Assembly: GCA_019415925.1 (NCBI GenBank)
Contig: DXYG01000075.1
Location: 1 to 13,342, forward strand
Length of the DNA: 13,342 bases
Direction: 5' to 3'
Source of the DNA: Clostridiales bacterium
Lineage (GTDB): Bacteria; Bacillota; Clostridia; Oscillospirales; Acutalibacteraceae
Of the stretch, positions 1-6,650 are shown piece after piece. The translations under genes and the position numbers were made by a program. How positions within the stretch are numbered: the stretch's first letter is position 1; each line of letters starts with the position of its first letter. The notes below the pieces were generated by a model. The model saw nothing but the letters and a program-made list of their open reading frames with translations, ran no database searches and had not been told where the DNA came from.

Positions 1-7
1 TTTATTC

Positions 8-142
8 CGTAGGGGCGACCCTGTGTGGTCGCCCGAAACGTTACCTATATATCAACTTAAAATTCGGGCAACCGTTTTATCCAAACAATCCGATTTTTCC
101 ACTCGATTTGCCTGCGGCGGCTTCGCCGCAAATTATGGTTTA
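8..142 (+). repeat. Mosaic intergenic repeat: hairpin head plus 107-bp body (left copy)
   Basis: The head at 8-35 is a perfect 8-bp hairpin (GGGCGACC at 13-20 with GGTCGCCC at 27-34, loop CTGTGT) behind a CGTAGGGG-type start. The body at 36-142 matches the reverse complement of 13223-13330 at about 100 of 108 aligned positions (seven mismatches and one indel by my hand alignment). The body holds a second strong hairpin, TGCGGCG at 113-119 with CGCCGCA at 124-130. GCCCGAA at 31-37 can alternatively pair with TTCGGGC at 63-69. I see no coding capacity. It resembles a MITE-like or REP-like dispersed element. No target duplication can be judged because the window starts at its edge. Confidence 0.85.
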
Positions 143-164
143 TACAAAAAACTAAAAAACAACA

Positions 165-201
165 AAAGCTCGGACAAGTGCAAATGCAAAGTCCGAGCTT
201 T
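165..201 (-). terminator. Rho-independent terminator of the serpin operon
   Basis: A perfect 11-bp stem (AAAGCTCGGAC at 165-175, GTCCGAGCTTT at 191-201) encloses a 15-nt loop. On the minus strand the stem is followed by TTTTGTTGTTTTTT, and it begins about 12 nt after the serpin stop codon. The plus-strand side is also T-rich (TTTATTTTATTT), so it may act in both directions and insulate the operon from the repeat at 8-142. Confidence 0.85.
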
Positions 202-212
202 ATTTTATTTCA

Positions 213-1550
213 TCAGATATTGTCAACCGTTCCGATATACACGGGAATACTGCTTTCGTTGTCAATCAGCAGGAAGATAAACGGACGGTCAAATTTAATT
301 GTTTCATCGGTTTTATCAAGCTCTTTGACACGCTTTTCAACAATTTTTGAATCGCTGTTAATACCCGAAGCATTTACGGTGATTTCGGGCGTTATCTCGT
401 AAATCTCGTTGAGCTTGAAATTATCGGTATGCGTAATGTTCTTGAACAGCACGTCGTCGGTAAACAGCGTATACAAGCCGCTGTCTGTAATAGCGTCTGA
501 AAGCGGCTGAGGCTTTTCCTCGGAAGCTATAGAAAACTCGGGAATCTGCGCCGTAACCTTTTTGGTAATATCAACGCTTTCAAGAAGGTCGGAAAATTCT
601 TTATAATTGAAATCGGAAATATACTCTTCAAGCGACACGCTCTCGTTCGGCATAATAATCATAAGCTTGAGGGGATTTTTGCTTGTGTACTTTATGATAC
701 CCTGAGCATTTTTCGTCTTGATAAACGACTCGTTAGAGGTCATAAAGTTTACGCTTTTATCGCCGCTGCTCGACTTGAACATTCCCTTTTCAATGTCGCT
801 TTTGCTGTAATTTTCAAGCCACAAGTCGCTGATATCGCAGGAATTCACCAAAAACAGGCTGTCTTTTTCATTCAGGCTTTCAAACAAATCATTCGACGTA
901 AAATCGGAAAGGCTCTTGTTTACCTTTGAAACAGCGTTTTCGTCCGAGAACAAAAAGCGGTACACATTATTTCCGAAGTAGCTTGCGTTTGTCTGCAAAA
1001 AGCTTGTTTTTACGTCGGAAATGTCGTTAAAGAAAAAGTTAAGTCCGAAACGCACGTACTCACTTTTGCTTTCTTCTGTTTTCTTGCCGGAAAGCTCGTC
1101 AACTTCTCCGCTGCCCGTTTTGCTGACAGCCTCCATACGGCTTTTGAAGTATGAGGAGCACTGATTTATATTCTCAATTGTCAAGTCCTTACCGAGCGCA
1201 AGTCTGATTTCGTCCTGAGTGTTGCCGGAAGCTCCGTTTGCAAGGAGTGAAAGCTGGAGTGCCGCCCCGACAGGAGCAAACACCGACGACTTTGTTTTGT
1301 CGGATTTCTGCGAATAATAGTTTCGGAACAGCCTTAACTCAAAGTTTGAAATTGAGCTTGCATACACGTTGTATGACAGCGGCGCAGAGGTTGCACCATC
1401 GTTGTAGTTGTAGCTTTCGTCAGGGTTGGTGCTCCTTGTATAATCCTTTGACAGCTTTTCTCCGTCCGAAAATTCCGACGGGTCGCCGCAGGCACACAGC
1501 GTACACACAGCCAGAGCGAGGCACATCAGCAGGGCAATTGCTTTTTTCAT
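213..1550 (-). CDS. Serpin-family lipoprotein (protease inhibitor I4 fold)
   Basis: A 445-residue protein with an N-terminal lipoprotein signal: charged MKK, a hydrophobic stretch and lipobox LCAC with the acylated Cys at 21, so it should be membrane-anchored and exposed. A Ser/Asn-rich linker leads to a serpin domain from about residue 66 to the end. Visible landmarks are SSVFAPVGAALQLSLLANGA (88-107), the LVNS...LW segment (234-245, the serpin breach region) and the C-terminal signature FDRPFIFLLIDNE (420-432). Serpins trap serine or cysteine proteases through a reactive loop. Here the loop (about 389-419) reads EITVNASGINSD where inhibitory serpins carry E-x-G-T-E-A-A-A-A-T, and it is about eight residues longer than in antitrypsin, so inhibition is uncertain. 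The start is supported by GAAAGGA about 10 nt upstream. It lies 33 bp after the glycosyltransferase gene and is probably co-transcribed. Serpin fold is confident; target and activity are unknown. Confidence 0.9.
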   Translation of the reverse strand: MKKAIALLMCLALAVCTLCACGDPSEFSDGEKLSKDYTRSTNPDESYNYNDGATSAPLSYNVYASSISNFELRLFRNYYSQKSDKTKSSVFAPVGAALQLSLLANGASGNTQDEIRLALGKDLTIENINQCSSYFKSRMEAVSKTGSGEVDELSGKKTEESKSEYVRFGLNFFFNDISDVKTSFLQTNASYFGNNVYRFLFSDENAVSKVNKSLSDFTSNDLFESLNEKDSLFLVNSCDISDLWLENYSKSDIEKGMFKSSSGDKSVNFMTSNESFIKTKNAQGIIKYTSKNPLKLMIIMPNESVSLEEYISDFNYKEFSDLLESVDITKKVTAQIPEFSIASEEKPQPLSDAITDSGLYTLFTDDVLFKNITHTDNFKLNEIYEITPEITVNASGINSDSKIVEKRVKELDKTDETIKFDRPFIFLLIDNESSIPVYIGTVDNI

Positions 1551-1583
1551 TGTTTTGTTTCCTTTCAGTGGGTATAATTTTTA

Positions 1584-2708
1584 TCAGTCCTCTGCACAGA
1601 GCTTCTGAGCAAGTCTGAAAATATTTTCCGCAGAGTCGGCTATTGAAAGCTCACTGCATTTTTTCTTCATTTTAGAGAGCTTTTCGGGTGAATTTAAAAG
1701 CTCGATAATCTGGTCTGCACCGTTTTTCTTGTCAAGCAGCACAGCCGCATTCTGATTAACCAGAAAGTCAGCGTTGTCACGTTCCTGACCGGGGAATGCA
1801 CTGTAAATAGCCATTGGAAGTGTGCAGGCAAGGCTTTCGGTAACGGTAAGTCCTCCGGGCTTTGTAACAATCAAGTCGGAAATATGCATATAGTCCTGAA
1901 CATTCCTGACAAAGTAAAGCAGTTTTGTGTTATCCTGCATACCCATTTCATCAATCAGCTTTTCAAGGTGACCGAAAAGCTTAATGTTGCGGCCGGTTAT
2001 TACGATAAACTGCATATTTTTTCCTTTTTCGGCAAGGTTTTTATAAAATTCCAGAACGCTTGTAACGCCAAACGAGCCTGCCATAAGGAGAACTGTCGGA
2101 AGACTCGGGTCAAGTCCCTCGCGCTTGCAGATTTCTTCCTTGTCAAACGGCTCTGTAAAGCTGTCAAAAATCGGGATTCCGAGCGGATAGATTATGCTCT
2201 CGTCAACGTCGTATTCGTCAATCAGCTTTTTTGCCATCTGCGGCTCGGCAAGCACATAAGCCTCAATTTTCGGAACAATATATGTACGGTGAGCGTCGTA
2301 GTCGGTAATAATGCTGATTGCCTTTACGTCAATCTTACCCTGACGGCGAAGCTTGGAAACCATTGTTGTGACAAACGGATGACAGATGATAACAATATCA
2401 GGCAAAAAATCGTTTATTGTTTCAAGCAGCTTGTTCGACATCATCGTATTTGAACGCATTACAGCCTTGTACATAAGATTTTTTCTGTCGGTAATTTTAT
2501 AGCATTCTCCGTAAACCTTCGGGATTTTTGTAGCCATAAAATGATAGCCGCCGCATACGGTTTTGTCATACATCTTGCCGATTGCCTTCATTGCGTCAAC
2601 AACCTTAACTTCCGTTTCAGGGCTTAACGACTTTATTTTTGTTTCAAGTGCAGCAGCGGCACGCTTGTGACCTCCGCCTGTTGATGCGGTAAATATAAGA
2701 ATTTTCAT
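1584..2708 (-). CDS. UgtP/MGDG synthase-type diacylglycerol glycosyltransferase
   Basis: A 374-residue cytosolic or membrane-peripheral GT-B enzyme. The N-terminus MKILIFTASTGGGHKRAAAA is the hallmark of the MGDG-synthase N-domain (glycine-rich GGGH loop). The C-terminal half has the family-28 donor-nucleotide site TKPGGLTVTESLA (282-294) and FPGQERDN (305-312). Known members (B. subtilis UgtP, plant MGDG synthases) move glucose or galactose from a UDP-sugar onto diacylglycerol, giving membrane glycolipid and, in some Firmicutes, the lipoteichoic acid anchor. The sugar and the number of transfers cannot be read from sequence. Length is near the usual 370-400. The start has GGAG 8 nt upstream. 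It is the first gene of a two-gene operon with the serpin downstream, reading from a good vegetative promoter at 2784-2812. Confidence 0.88.
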   Translation of the reverse strand: MKILIFTASTGGGHKRAAAALETKIKSLSPETEVKVVDAMKAIGKMYDKTVCGGYHFMATKIPKVYGECYKITDRKNLMYKAVMRSNTMMSNKLLETINDFLPDIVIICHPFVTTMVSKLRRQGKIDVKAISIITDYDAHRTYIVPKIEAYVLAEPQMAKKLIDEYDVDESIIYPLGIPIFDSFTEPFDKEEICKREGLDPSLPTVLLMAGSFGVTSVLEFYKNLAEKGKNMQFIVITGRNIKLFGHLEKLIDEMGMQDNTKLLYFVRNVQDYMHISDLIVTKPGGLTVTESLACTLPMAIYSAFPGQERDNADFLVNQNAAVLLDKKNGADQIIELLNSPEKLSKMKKKCSELSIADSAENIFRLAQKLCAED

Positions 2709-2783
2709 ATTATTTCTCCGAGCCTTCGGGCAGAATAATTATGCCCTTATATTTCTTATAAATTTCAGCCTATATATATACTT

Positions 2784-2812
2784 ATTATACTTATATTTTA
2801 CAGTAATTTCAA
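2784..2812 (-). promoter_or_regulatory. Vegetative (sigma-A type) promoter of the glycosyltransferase-serpin operon
   Basis: On the minus strand, TTGAAA (2812-2807) and TATAAT (2789-2784) are separated by exactly 17 nt. Transcription would start near 2777, giving a leader of about 70 nt. That leader contains a short GGGCA/TGCCC hairpin just before the GGAG ribosome site. This is the best consensus promoter in the window. Confidence 0.7.
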
Positions 2813-3021
2813 CTGTTATTTTCACTTTGTTTATTTGCTGATTTTTGCTGTATGTTATGCTCTTATGCTCTTAAAATTTCAGCAACAGATTGCAGACAAT
2901 GCGATTACTGCTGTATTTCTTTTTGCTTTCGCTGTTAATAAAGGTTTTATTCAAAAAGGTTTTGTTTTTATATTAAACAAAAAATTGCTAAAAAAACTTT
3001 TTAATATTTGTATTTTACCAC
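2813..3021. other. AT-rich divergent intergenic region with no gene seen
   Basis: Between the promoters of the divergent glycosyltransferase and vanW-like genes lies roughly 200 bp of very AT-rich DNA. A 69-codon hydrophobic open frame (2835-3044, TTG start) crosses it but has no ribosome site and no recognisable domain, so I do not call it. I see no convincing structured RNA or operator here. Confidence 0.5.
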
Positions 3022-3050
3022 TTTATTTTTACGGTACTTTATAGTACAAT
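3022..3050 (+). promoter_or_regulatory. Candidate promoter of the vanW-like gene
   Basis: TACAAT at 3045-3050 is preceded after 17 nt by TTTATT at 3022-3027, a weak -35. The -10 overlaps a small perfect inverted repeat, GTACT-TTAT-AGTAC (3034-3047), which could be an operator or chance in AT-rich DNA. Transcription would begin near 3057, about 58 nt before the start codon. Confidence 0.35.
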
Positions 3051-3114
3051 GTATTCTGTAACCAAATGCTAAAAATTTTAAACAATATTTGCATATATTT
3101 CAGAGGTGAGATGT

Positions 3115-4800
3115 TTGAGTAAAAATTCCTATGACGATTTTATCGTTTTAGATGAAGGTCTTGTTGATATTTCAAGCGGTAAGGCTGCACCTACACAAGC
3201 AAATGACGCAAAACATTCGTCAGGTTCAAGGAAAAATCCAAATAACAAAAACAGCAAGAAAAAGATAATTGTAATTTCTTCCGTTGCCGCAGCAGTTGTA
3301 GTTGCACTCGGCATAACGGGCTTTTGCCTGTTACAGAGCGGAGTGTTCGGCAATCCTACTGTTGAAAACAGCGAGTTTGTATTTAAAGACGGCACTGTAG
3401 TTTCGGGAGTTTCAATTTCGGGCAAGACTATGGAAGAAGCCAAAAAGCTGCTTGAATCCAGAGAGGAAAGCTTTATAAAGCCTATTTCAATTTCTGTAGA
3501 CGCTGACGGCGACGTTACAACGCTTACTCAGTCCGACTTTGAATACACTTTTGACATTGATACTGTTCTCAGCAACGTAAAGAATGACGCTCTCAACCCG
3601 TCAGGCAACAATACCTCAGAAAGTAAAACATATGAGATTACGGCTACGATAACTGTTGACTCAATTGAAAAGAACGCAAAAAAAATTGAGAAAGCTACCA
3701 ACCGTAACGCAAAGAACGCCTATGTTTCAAAGTTCACGCCGTATTCCGACAAGCGTTTTGAGTATGCAGAAGCCGAAAAAGGCAGAAAACTCAACGCTGA
3801 GGATTTAACCGACCAGCTTAAAACGGCTGTTTCTCAGGGTGCTTCCGAAAGCAGAATTATTGCCGACGTTGAAACAGTTGACGCAAAAATAAACGTTGAC
3901 GACCTCAAAAAGAATATCAAAAAGCTTTCTTCCTATGAAACCGTTTCCACAAACTCCGAAAACGGTACGGAGAATATGAGGGTTTCGCTTGCAGCCTGCA
4001 GCGGCTCGGTTATTGAGCCGGGGGCAACCTGGTCATTCAACAAGTGTACAGGCGACTCTAACCTTGAGTCAAACGGATATAAATCCGCAGGAGTTATTGC
4101 AAACGGCGAGCTCACCAGCGGAATCGGCGGCGGCATCTGCCAGTCAAGCTCCACAATCTACAATGCCGCTATCAGAGCAAATATGGACGTTGAAGAACGC
4201 TATTGCCACAAGTGGGCGTCCTCTTACGTTCCGACAGGTCTTGACGCTACAATCGACTATCCCCGACTTGACTTAAAGCTTTCAAACCCGACTGAATATC
4301 AGATGTTTATGGAGTGTAAGCTTGTTGACCGCACACTCTATGTTTCAATTTGGGGCGTAAAGGATTCGTCCTATGACGAAATCAAAACTCACAACGAAAT
4401 GACCGACAAGGGCGATTCAAGCTACACTGTAAAGGCTTGGAAGGTTTACTACAAGGACGGTAAAGAGGTTGACCGTAAGTCACTCGGTTCTTCTACATAC
4501 GACAGCGACCACGGTTATGTTTTCATTGAAGCCGACAACGACAGCAACGCAAAGAACACAAACGTTGACAACGTAAATGAAACCACAAAGCCCGAAAGCA
4601 GCAACAGCGAAAGCTCGCACAGCTCTTCAAGCAGTAGCAGCAGCTCTTCAACAAGCAGTAAACCGCAAAGCAGCTCGTCAGCTACCTCAAAGCCGAAGCC
4701 TACTCAGGCTCCTACCGAAGCTCCGACCGAACCGCCTGCACCTCCCACTCAGCCCGAGCCTGTTCCTACCGACCCGCCTGAAACAAGTGAGAGTAACTAA
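3115..4800 (+). CDS. VanW-family wall protein with membrane anchor and Ser/Pro-rich tail
   Basis: About 561 residues in order: a cytoplasmic N-terminus (1-50, polar, KKK at its end), one membrane helix (about 51-74, IIVISSVAAAVVVALGITGF), an extracellular peptidoglycan-binding-4-like region (about 85-270, starting F-K-D-G-T...G-V-S-I-S-G-K-T), a VanW domain (about 275-395, with EPGATWSFN, GGGICQSSSTIYNAAIRA and SSYVPTGLDATIDYPRLD), a beta-rich segment to about 475, and a low-complexity tail (about 487-561) of poly-Ser then Pro/Thr/Glu. VanW proteins occur in glycopeptide-resistance clusters and widely in Clostridia; their biochemical role is not settled, and no other van gene is present. Start choice: AGAGGTG (3102-3108) sits 6 nt before TTG at 3115, giving MSKNSYDDF. 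GTG at 3106 lies inside that site, and ATG at 3111 is out of frame and stops after three codons. No sortase motif is seen. Confidence 0.9.
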   Translation: MSKNSYDDFIVLDEGLVDISSGKAAPTQANDAKHSSGSRKNPNNKNSKKKIIVISSVAAAVVVALGITGFCLLQSGVFGNPTVENSEFVFKDGTVVSGVSISGKTMEEAKKLLESREESFIKPISISVDADGDVTTLTQSDFEYTFDIDTVLSNVKNDALNPSGNNTSESKTYEITATITVDSIEKNAKKIEKATNRNAKNAYVSKFTPYSDKRFEYAEAEKGRKLNAEDLTDQLKTAVSQGASESRIIADVETVDAKINVDDLKKNIKKLSSYETVSTNSENGTENMRVSLAACSGSVIEPGATWSFNKCTGDSNLESNGYKSAGVIANGELTSGIGGGICQSSSTIYNAAIRANMDVEERYCHKWASSYVPTGLDATIDYPRLDLKLSNPTEYQMFMECKLVDRTLYVSIWGVKDSSYDEIKTHNEMTDKGDSSYTVKAWKVYYKDGKEVDRKSLGSSTYDSDHGYVFIEADNDSNAKNTNVDNVNETTKPESSNSESSHSSSSSSSSSSTSSKPQSSSSATSKPKPTQAPTEAPTEPPAPPTQPEPVPTDPPETSESN

Positions 4801-4812
4801 TCAAAAATTATT

Positions 4813-4842
4813 TTAATAAAAAACTCCCTTTCGCAGATAATA
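4813..4842 (+). promoter_or_regulatory. Candidate spoVAD promoter (forespore sigma-G or sigma-A like)
   Basis: TTAATA (4813-4818), 17 nt, then GATAATA (4836-4842). This resembles the sigma-G pattern (GHATR, about 18 nt, CATnnTA) and also has 4/6 and 5/6 matches to the vegetative boxes. The -10 lies exactly in the loop of the hairpin at 4819-4861, so a transcript starting near 4849 would lack the left arm and leave the ribosome site open. This is inference from spacing only. Confidence 0.4.
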
Positions 4843-4861
4843 AAAGCGGAAGGGAGTTTTT
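4819..4861 (+). terminator. Terminator of the vanW-like gene that also buries the spoVAD ribosome site
   Basis: A 16-bp stem (4819-4834 with 4846-4861, one T-G wobble) with an 11-nt loop. The right arm ends AAGGGAGTTTTT, so the T-run is part of the stem. It starts about 18 nt after the vanW-like stop codon and ends 2 nt before the spoVAD ATG. The right arm contains AAGGGAG (4850-4856), the only ribosome site available to spoVAD. Confidence 0.8.
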
Positions 4862-4863
4862 GT

Positions 4864-5874
4864 ATGATAAGAAGAATAGGCGGACATACAATCGGGTTTG
4901 AAGAAATGCCCTCAATCGTCGGATTCGCCTCTGTTGCGGGCAAGTATGAATCGCAGGGACCTCTCGGCAAGGCTTTTGACAAGATAATTTACGACAGCTA
5001 CGACGGACTTGACACCTACGAACAGGCTGAAAGCCGCTTTCAGTCCGAGGCGGTAACTGCGGCACTCACAAAGGCGAAGATAAAAGCAGAAGAGGTTGAC
5101 TGCATTTTCGCAGGCGATTTGCTCAATCAGTGCGTCGGCTCAAGCTACGGTCTGATTGACTTTGATATTCCCTATCTCGGTCAGTACGGCGCATGCTCGA
5201 CTATGGCTCAGGGACTTATTATGGCGTCCGTTTTTGTAGAAAGCGGTGCGGCAAACACAGCTATGTGCGTAACCTCGTCGCACTTCTGCTCTGCGGAAAG
5301 GCAATACCGATTTCCGCTTGAATACGGCGGAGTGCGAACACCAACCGCACAATGGACGGTGACAGGCTCGGGAAGCTGCGTTCTTAGAAACGCCAAAAAA
5401 GGTCCGAGTATTGCAAGGGCGACTGTGGGAAGAATCGTTGACCTCGGAGTTAAGGACGCTAACAATATGGGAGCAGCTATGGCACCTGCGGCGGCTCAGA
5501 CCTTAAAAAACTATTTTGACGATACAGGCACTTCTCCACGTGACTATGATTTGATTTTAACAGGTGACTTAGGCGAAGTCGGCAGTAAATCGCTTTACGA
5601 TTTGCTTTTGCTTGAGGATATTGACATACGCAACAGGCACAACGACTGCGGACTGATGATTTTTGACAGAAATAAGCAGGACGTTCACGCAGGCGGCTCG
5701 GGGTGCGGATGTGCGGCGTCAGTTTTCTGCTCAAAAATTCTGAGCGATTTAAGTCAGGGAATCTACAACAACATTTTATTTATGGCTACGGGTGCGCTTA
5801 TGAGCCCCACAACCTGCGGTCAAGGTGCTGCAATTCCGTCAATTGCACATCTTGTAAATGTAAAAAACAGATAA
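4864..5874 (+). CDS. spoVAD: Stage V sporulation protein AD (SpoVAD)
   Basis: A 336-residue thiolase-fold protein, colinear over its length with B. subtilis SpoVAD (about 338 aa). SpoVAD binds dipicolinic acid and, with the SpoVA membrane channel proteins, takes it from the mother cell into the forespore and releases it at germination. Shared blocks are AGDLLNQ (83-89), YGACST (108-113), TSSHFCSAERQYRFPLEYGG (137-156), VTGSG (166-170), TVGRIVDLG (187-195), MGAAMAPAAA (202-211), DLILTGDLGEVGS (229-241), AGGSGCGC (276-283) and ATGALMSP (308-315). Start ATG has AAGGGAG about 7 nt upstream, inside the preceding terminator stem. No spoVAC or spoVAE is adjacent: a vanW-like gene precedes and a PAP2 gene follows, unlike the usual spoVAC-AD-AE operon. 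Identity is very secure. Confidence 0.97.
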   Translation: MIRRIGGHTIGFEEMPSIVGFASVAGKYESQGPLGKAFDKIIYDSYDGLDTYEQAESRFQSEAVTAALTKAKIKAEEVDCIFAGDLLNQCVGSSYGLIDFDIPYLGQYGACSTMAQGLIMASVFVESGAANTAMCVTSSHFCSAERQYRFPLEYGGVRTPTAQWTVTGSGSCVLRNAKKGPSIARATVGRIVDLGVKDANNMGAAMAPAAAQTLKNYFDDTGTSPRDYDLILTGDLGEVGSKSLYDLLLLEDIDIRNRHNDCGLMIFDRNKQDVHAGGSGCGCAASVFCSKILSDLSQGIYNNILFMATGALMSPTTCGQGAAIPSIAHLVNVKNR

Positions 5875-5907
5875 ATTTCAAAAAATATCTGTTCAAATCG
5901 AATTTCG

Positions 5908-5918
5908 TATGCTATAAT
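5908..5918 (+). promoter_or_regulatory. Extended -10 promoter of the PAP2 gene
   Basis: TATGCTATAAT (5908-5918) is a perfect extended -10 (TRTGnTATAAT). At the expected distance the -35 is poor (TGTTCA, 5890-5895), which is common for extended -10 promoters. Transcription would start near 5925, about 73 nt before the chosen start codon. This gives the PAP2 gene expression independent of spoVAD. Confidence 0.65.
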
Positions 5919-5997
5919 ATAAACGCTAATGTAGATTTTGAAAGTTTGTCTTTATTCCGCATTAATGTTTTAGGCAAATAAAATGGGAGTTGTGTTT

Positions 5998-6531
5998 ATG
6001 TTTGGCAGAATTCAGAACATTGACAACAGAGTTCTTGAACGCATCGGCAAAATTCATAAGCCTGCGCTCAATAAAATAATGATTTTTGCATCCCGTGCAG
6101 GCAACGTCGGTCTTGTCTGGTGGATTATCTGTATACCGTTCCTCGTTCGCCCCGATTGGCGGCTGACAGGTTTTAATATTGTTTTCGGACTTGCGCTTGC
6201 TCACCTTATGGGCGAGGTTATTCTTAAGCACATTGTAAAGCGAGTCCGCCCCTGTCACAGCTTAGGCGATGACGAACAGCTTATTAACAGACCGAGGTTT
6301 TACTCTTTCCCGTCGGGACACACAACAGCCTCGTTTGCCGTTGTGGGAGTTGTTCTTTTAAGGTGCAGACTGATAACCTTCCTGCCGATTTTACTGCTTG
6401 CGGCTCTTATTGGCTTTTCAAGAATTTATCTGCGTGTGCACTACCTAACCGACGTTGTATGCGGCGTACTGCTCGGCTTTGTCTGCGGAGTATGCTCGGT
6501 GCTTGTTTTCAACGCAATTATTCCCGTTTAA
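5998..6531 (+). CDS. PAP2-superfamily membrane phosphatase (BcrC-like)
   Basis: A 177-residue integral membrane protein with about four to five hydrophobic segments. All three PAP2 active-site motifs are intact: K77-x6-R84-P85 (KHIVKRVRP), PSGH (105-108) and SR-x5-H-x3-D (S141, R142, H148, D152). Enzymes of this fold remove phosphate from undecaprenyl pyrophosphate, phosphatidylglycerophosphate or phosphatidate at the outer membrane face. A role in recycling the wall carrier lipid is plausible from the small BcrC-like size, but the substrate is not determined by these motifs. I start at 5998 because GGGAG (5985-5989) lies 8 nt before it. An upstream in-frame ATG at 5983 has no ribosome site and would add five residues. 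It has its own promoter and terminator, so it is probably monocistronic between two sporulation genes. Confidence 0.9.
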   Translation: MFGRIQNIDNRVLERIGKIHKPALNKIMIFASRAGNVGLVWWIICIPFLVRPDWRLTGFNIVFGLALAHLMGEVILKHIVKRVRPCHSLGDDEQLINRPRFYSFPSGHTTASFAVVGVVLLRCRLITFLPILLLAALIGFSRIYLRVHYLTDVVCGVLLGFVCGVCSVLVFNAIIPV

Positions 6532-6554
6532 AGATTAAGATTTTTTAAGTATTC

Positions 6555-6582
6555 ACCCCTCCGAACGGAGGGGTTTTGTTTT
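6555..6582 (+). terminator. Rho-independent terminator of the PAP2 gene
   Basis: ACCCCTCC (6555-6562) pairs with GGAGGGGT (6567-6574) around a GAAC loop, followed by TTTTGTTTT-type sequence. It begins 23 nt after the PAP2 stop and separates that gene from the sigG promoter. Confidence 0.9.
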
Positions 6583-6591
6583 GCCTGAAAC

Positions 6592-6621
6592 AGTATAAAA
6601 AGTAATTTTCCGTCAATAATA
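6592..6621 (+). promoter_or_regulatory. Candidate forespore (sigma-F/sigma-G) promoter of sigG
   Basis: AGTATA (6592-6597), 17 nt, AATAATA (6615-6621). GTATA fits the GYATA/GHATR -35 of sigma-F and sigma-G, and the -10 is one base from CATAATA. In B. subtilis sigG is transcribed by sigma-F and then by itself. The layout matches the spoVAD candidate (ATA, 17 nt, ATAATA). There is no better sigma-A site between the PAP2 terminator and sigG. Confidence 0.5.
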
Positions 6622-6650
6622 ATCTCAGTAAATTAAACGGGGGTTATGTT

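Noticed and set aside
23..402. Short plus-strand frames over the left repeat, the terminator and the serpin 3' end
   Set aside because: They cross the repeat and terminator and are antisense to the serpin gene; no ribosome site or known family.
1884..2453. 189-codon frame antisense to the glycosyltransferase gene
   Set aside because: Shadow of a gene with clear family motifs; no ribosome site and no domain seen.
2835..3044. 69-codon hydrophobic open frame in the divergent intergenic region, plus strand
   Set aside because: TTG start without a ribosome site, composition driven by AT-rich DNA, no recognisable domain; overlaps the candidate vanW-like promoter.
3115..4800. Glycopeptide (vancomycin) resistance locus suggested by the VanW domain
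   Set aside because: No vanA/B ligase, vanH, vanX or vanRS nearby; VanW proteins are common in Clostridia without resistance.
5866..5893. 8-bp AT-rich hairpin AACAGATA/TATCTGTT at the spoVAD stop codon
   Set aside because: No T-run follows and the stem is weak, so I do not call a terminator; spoVAD may read on into the PAP2 gene.
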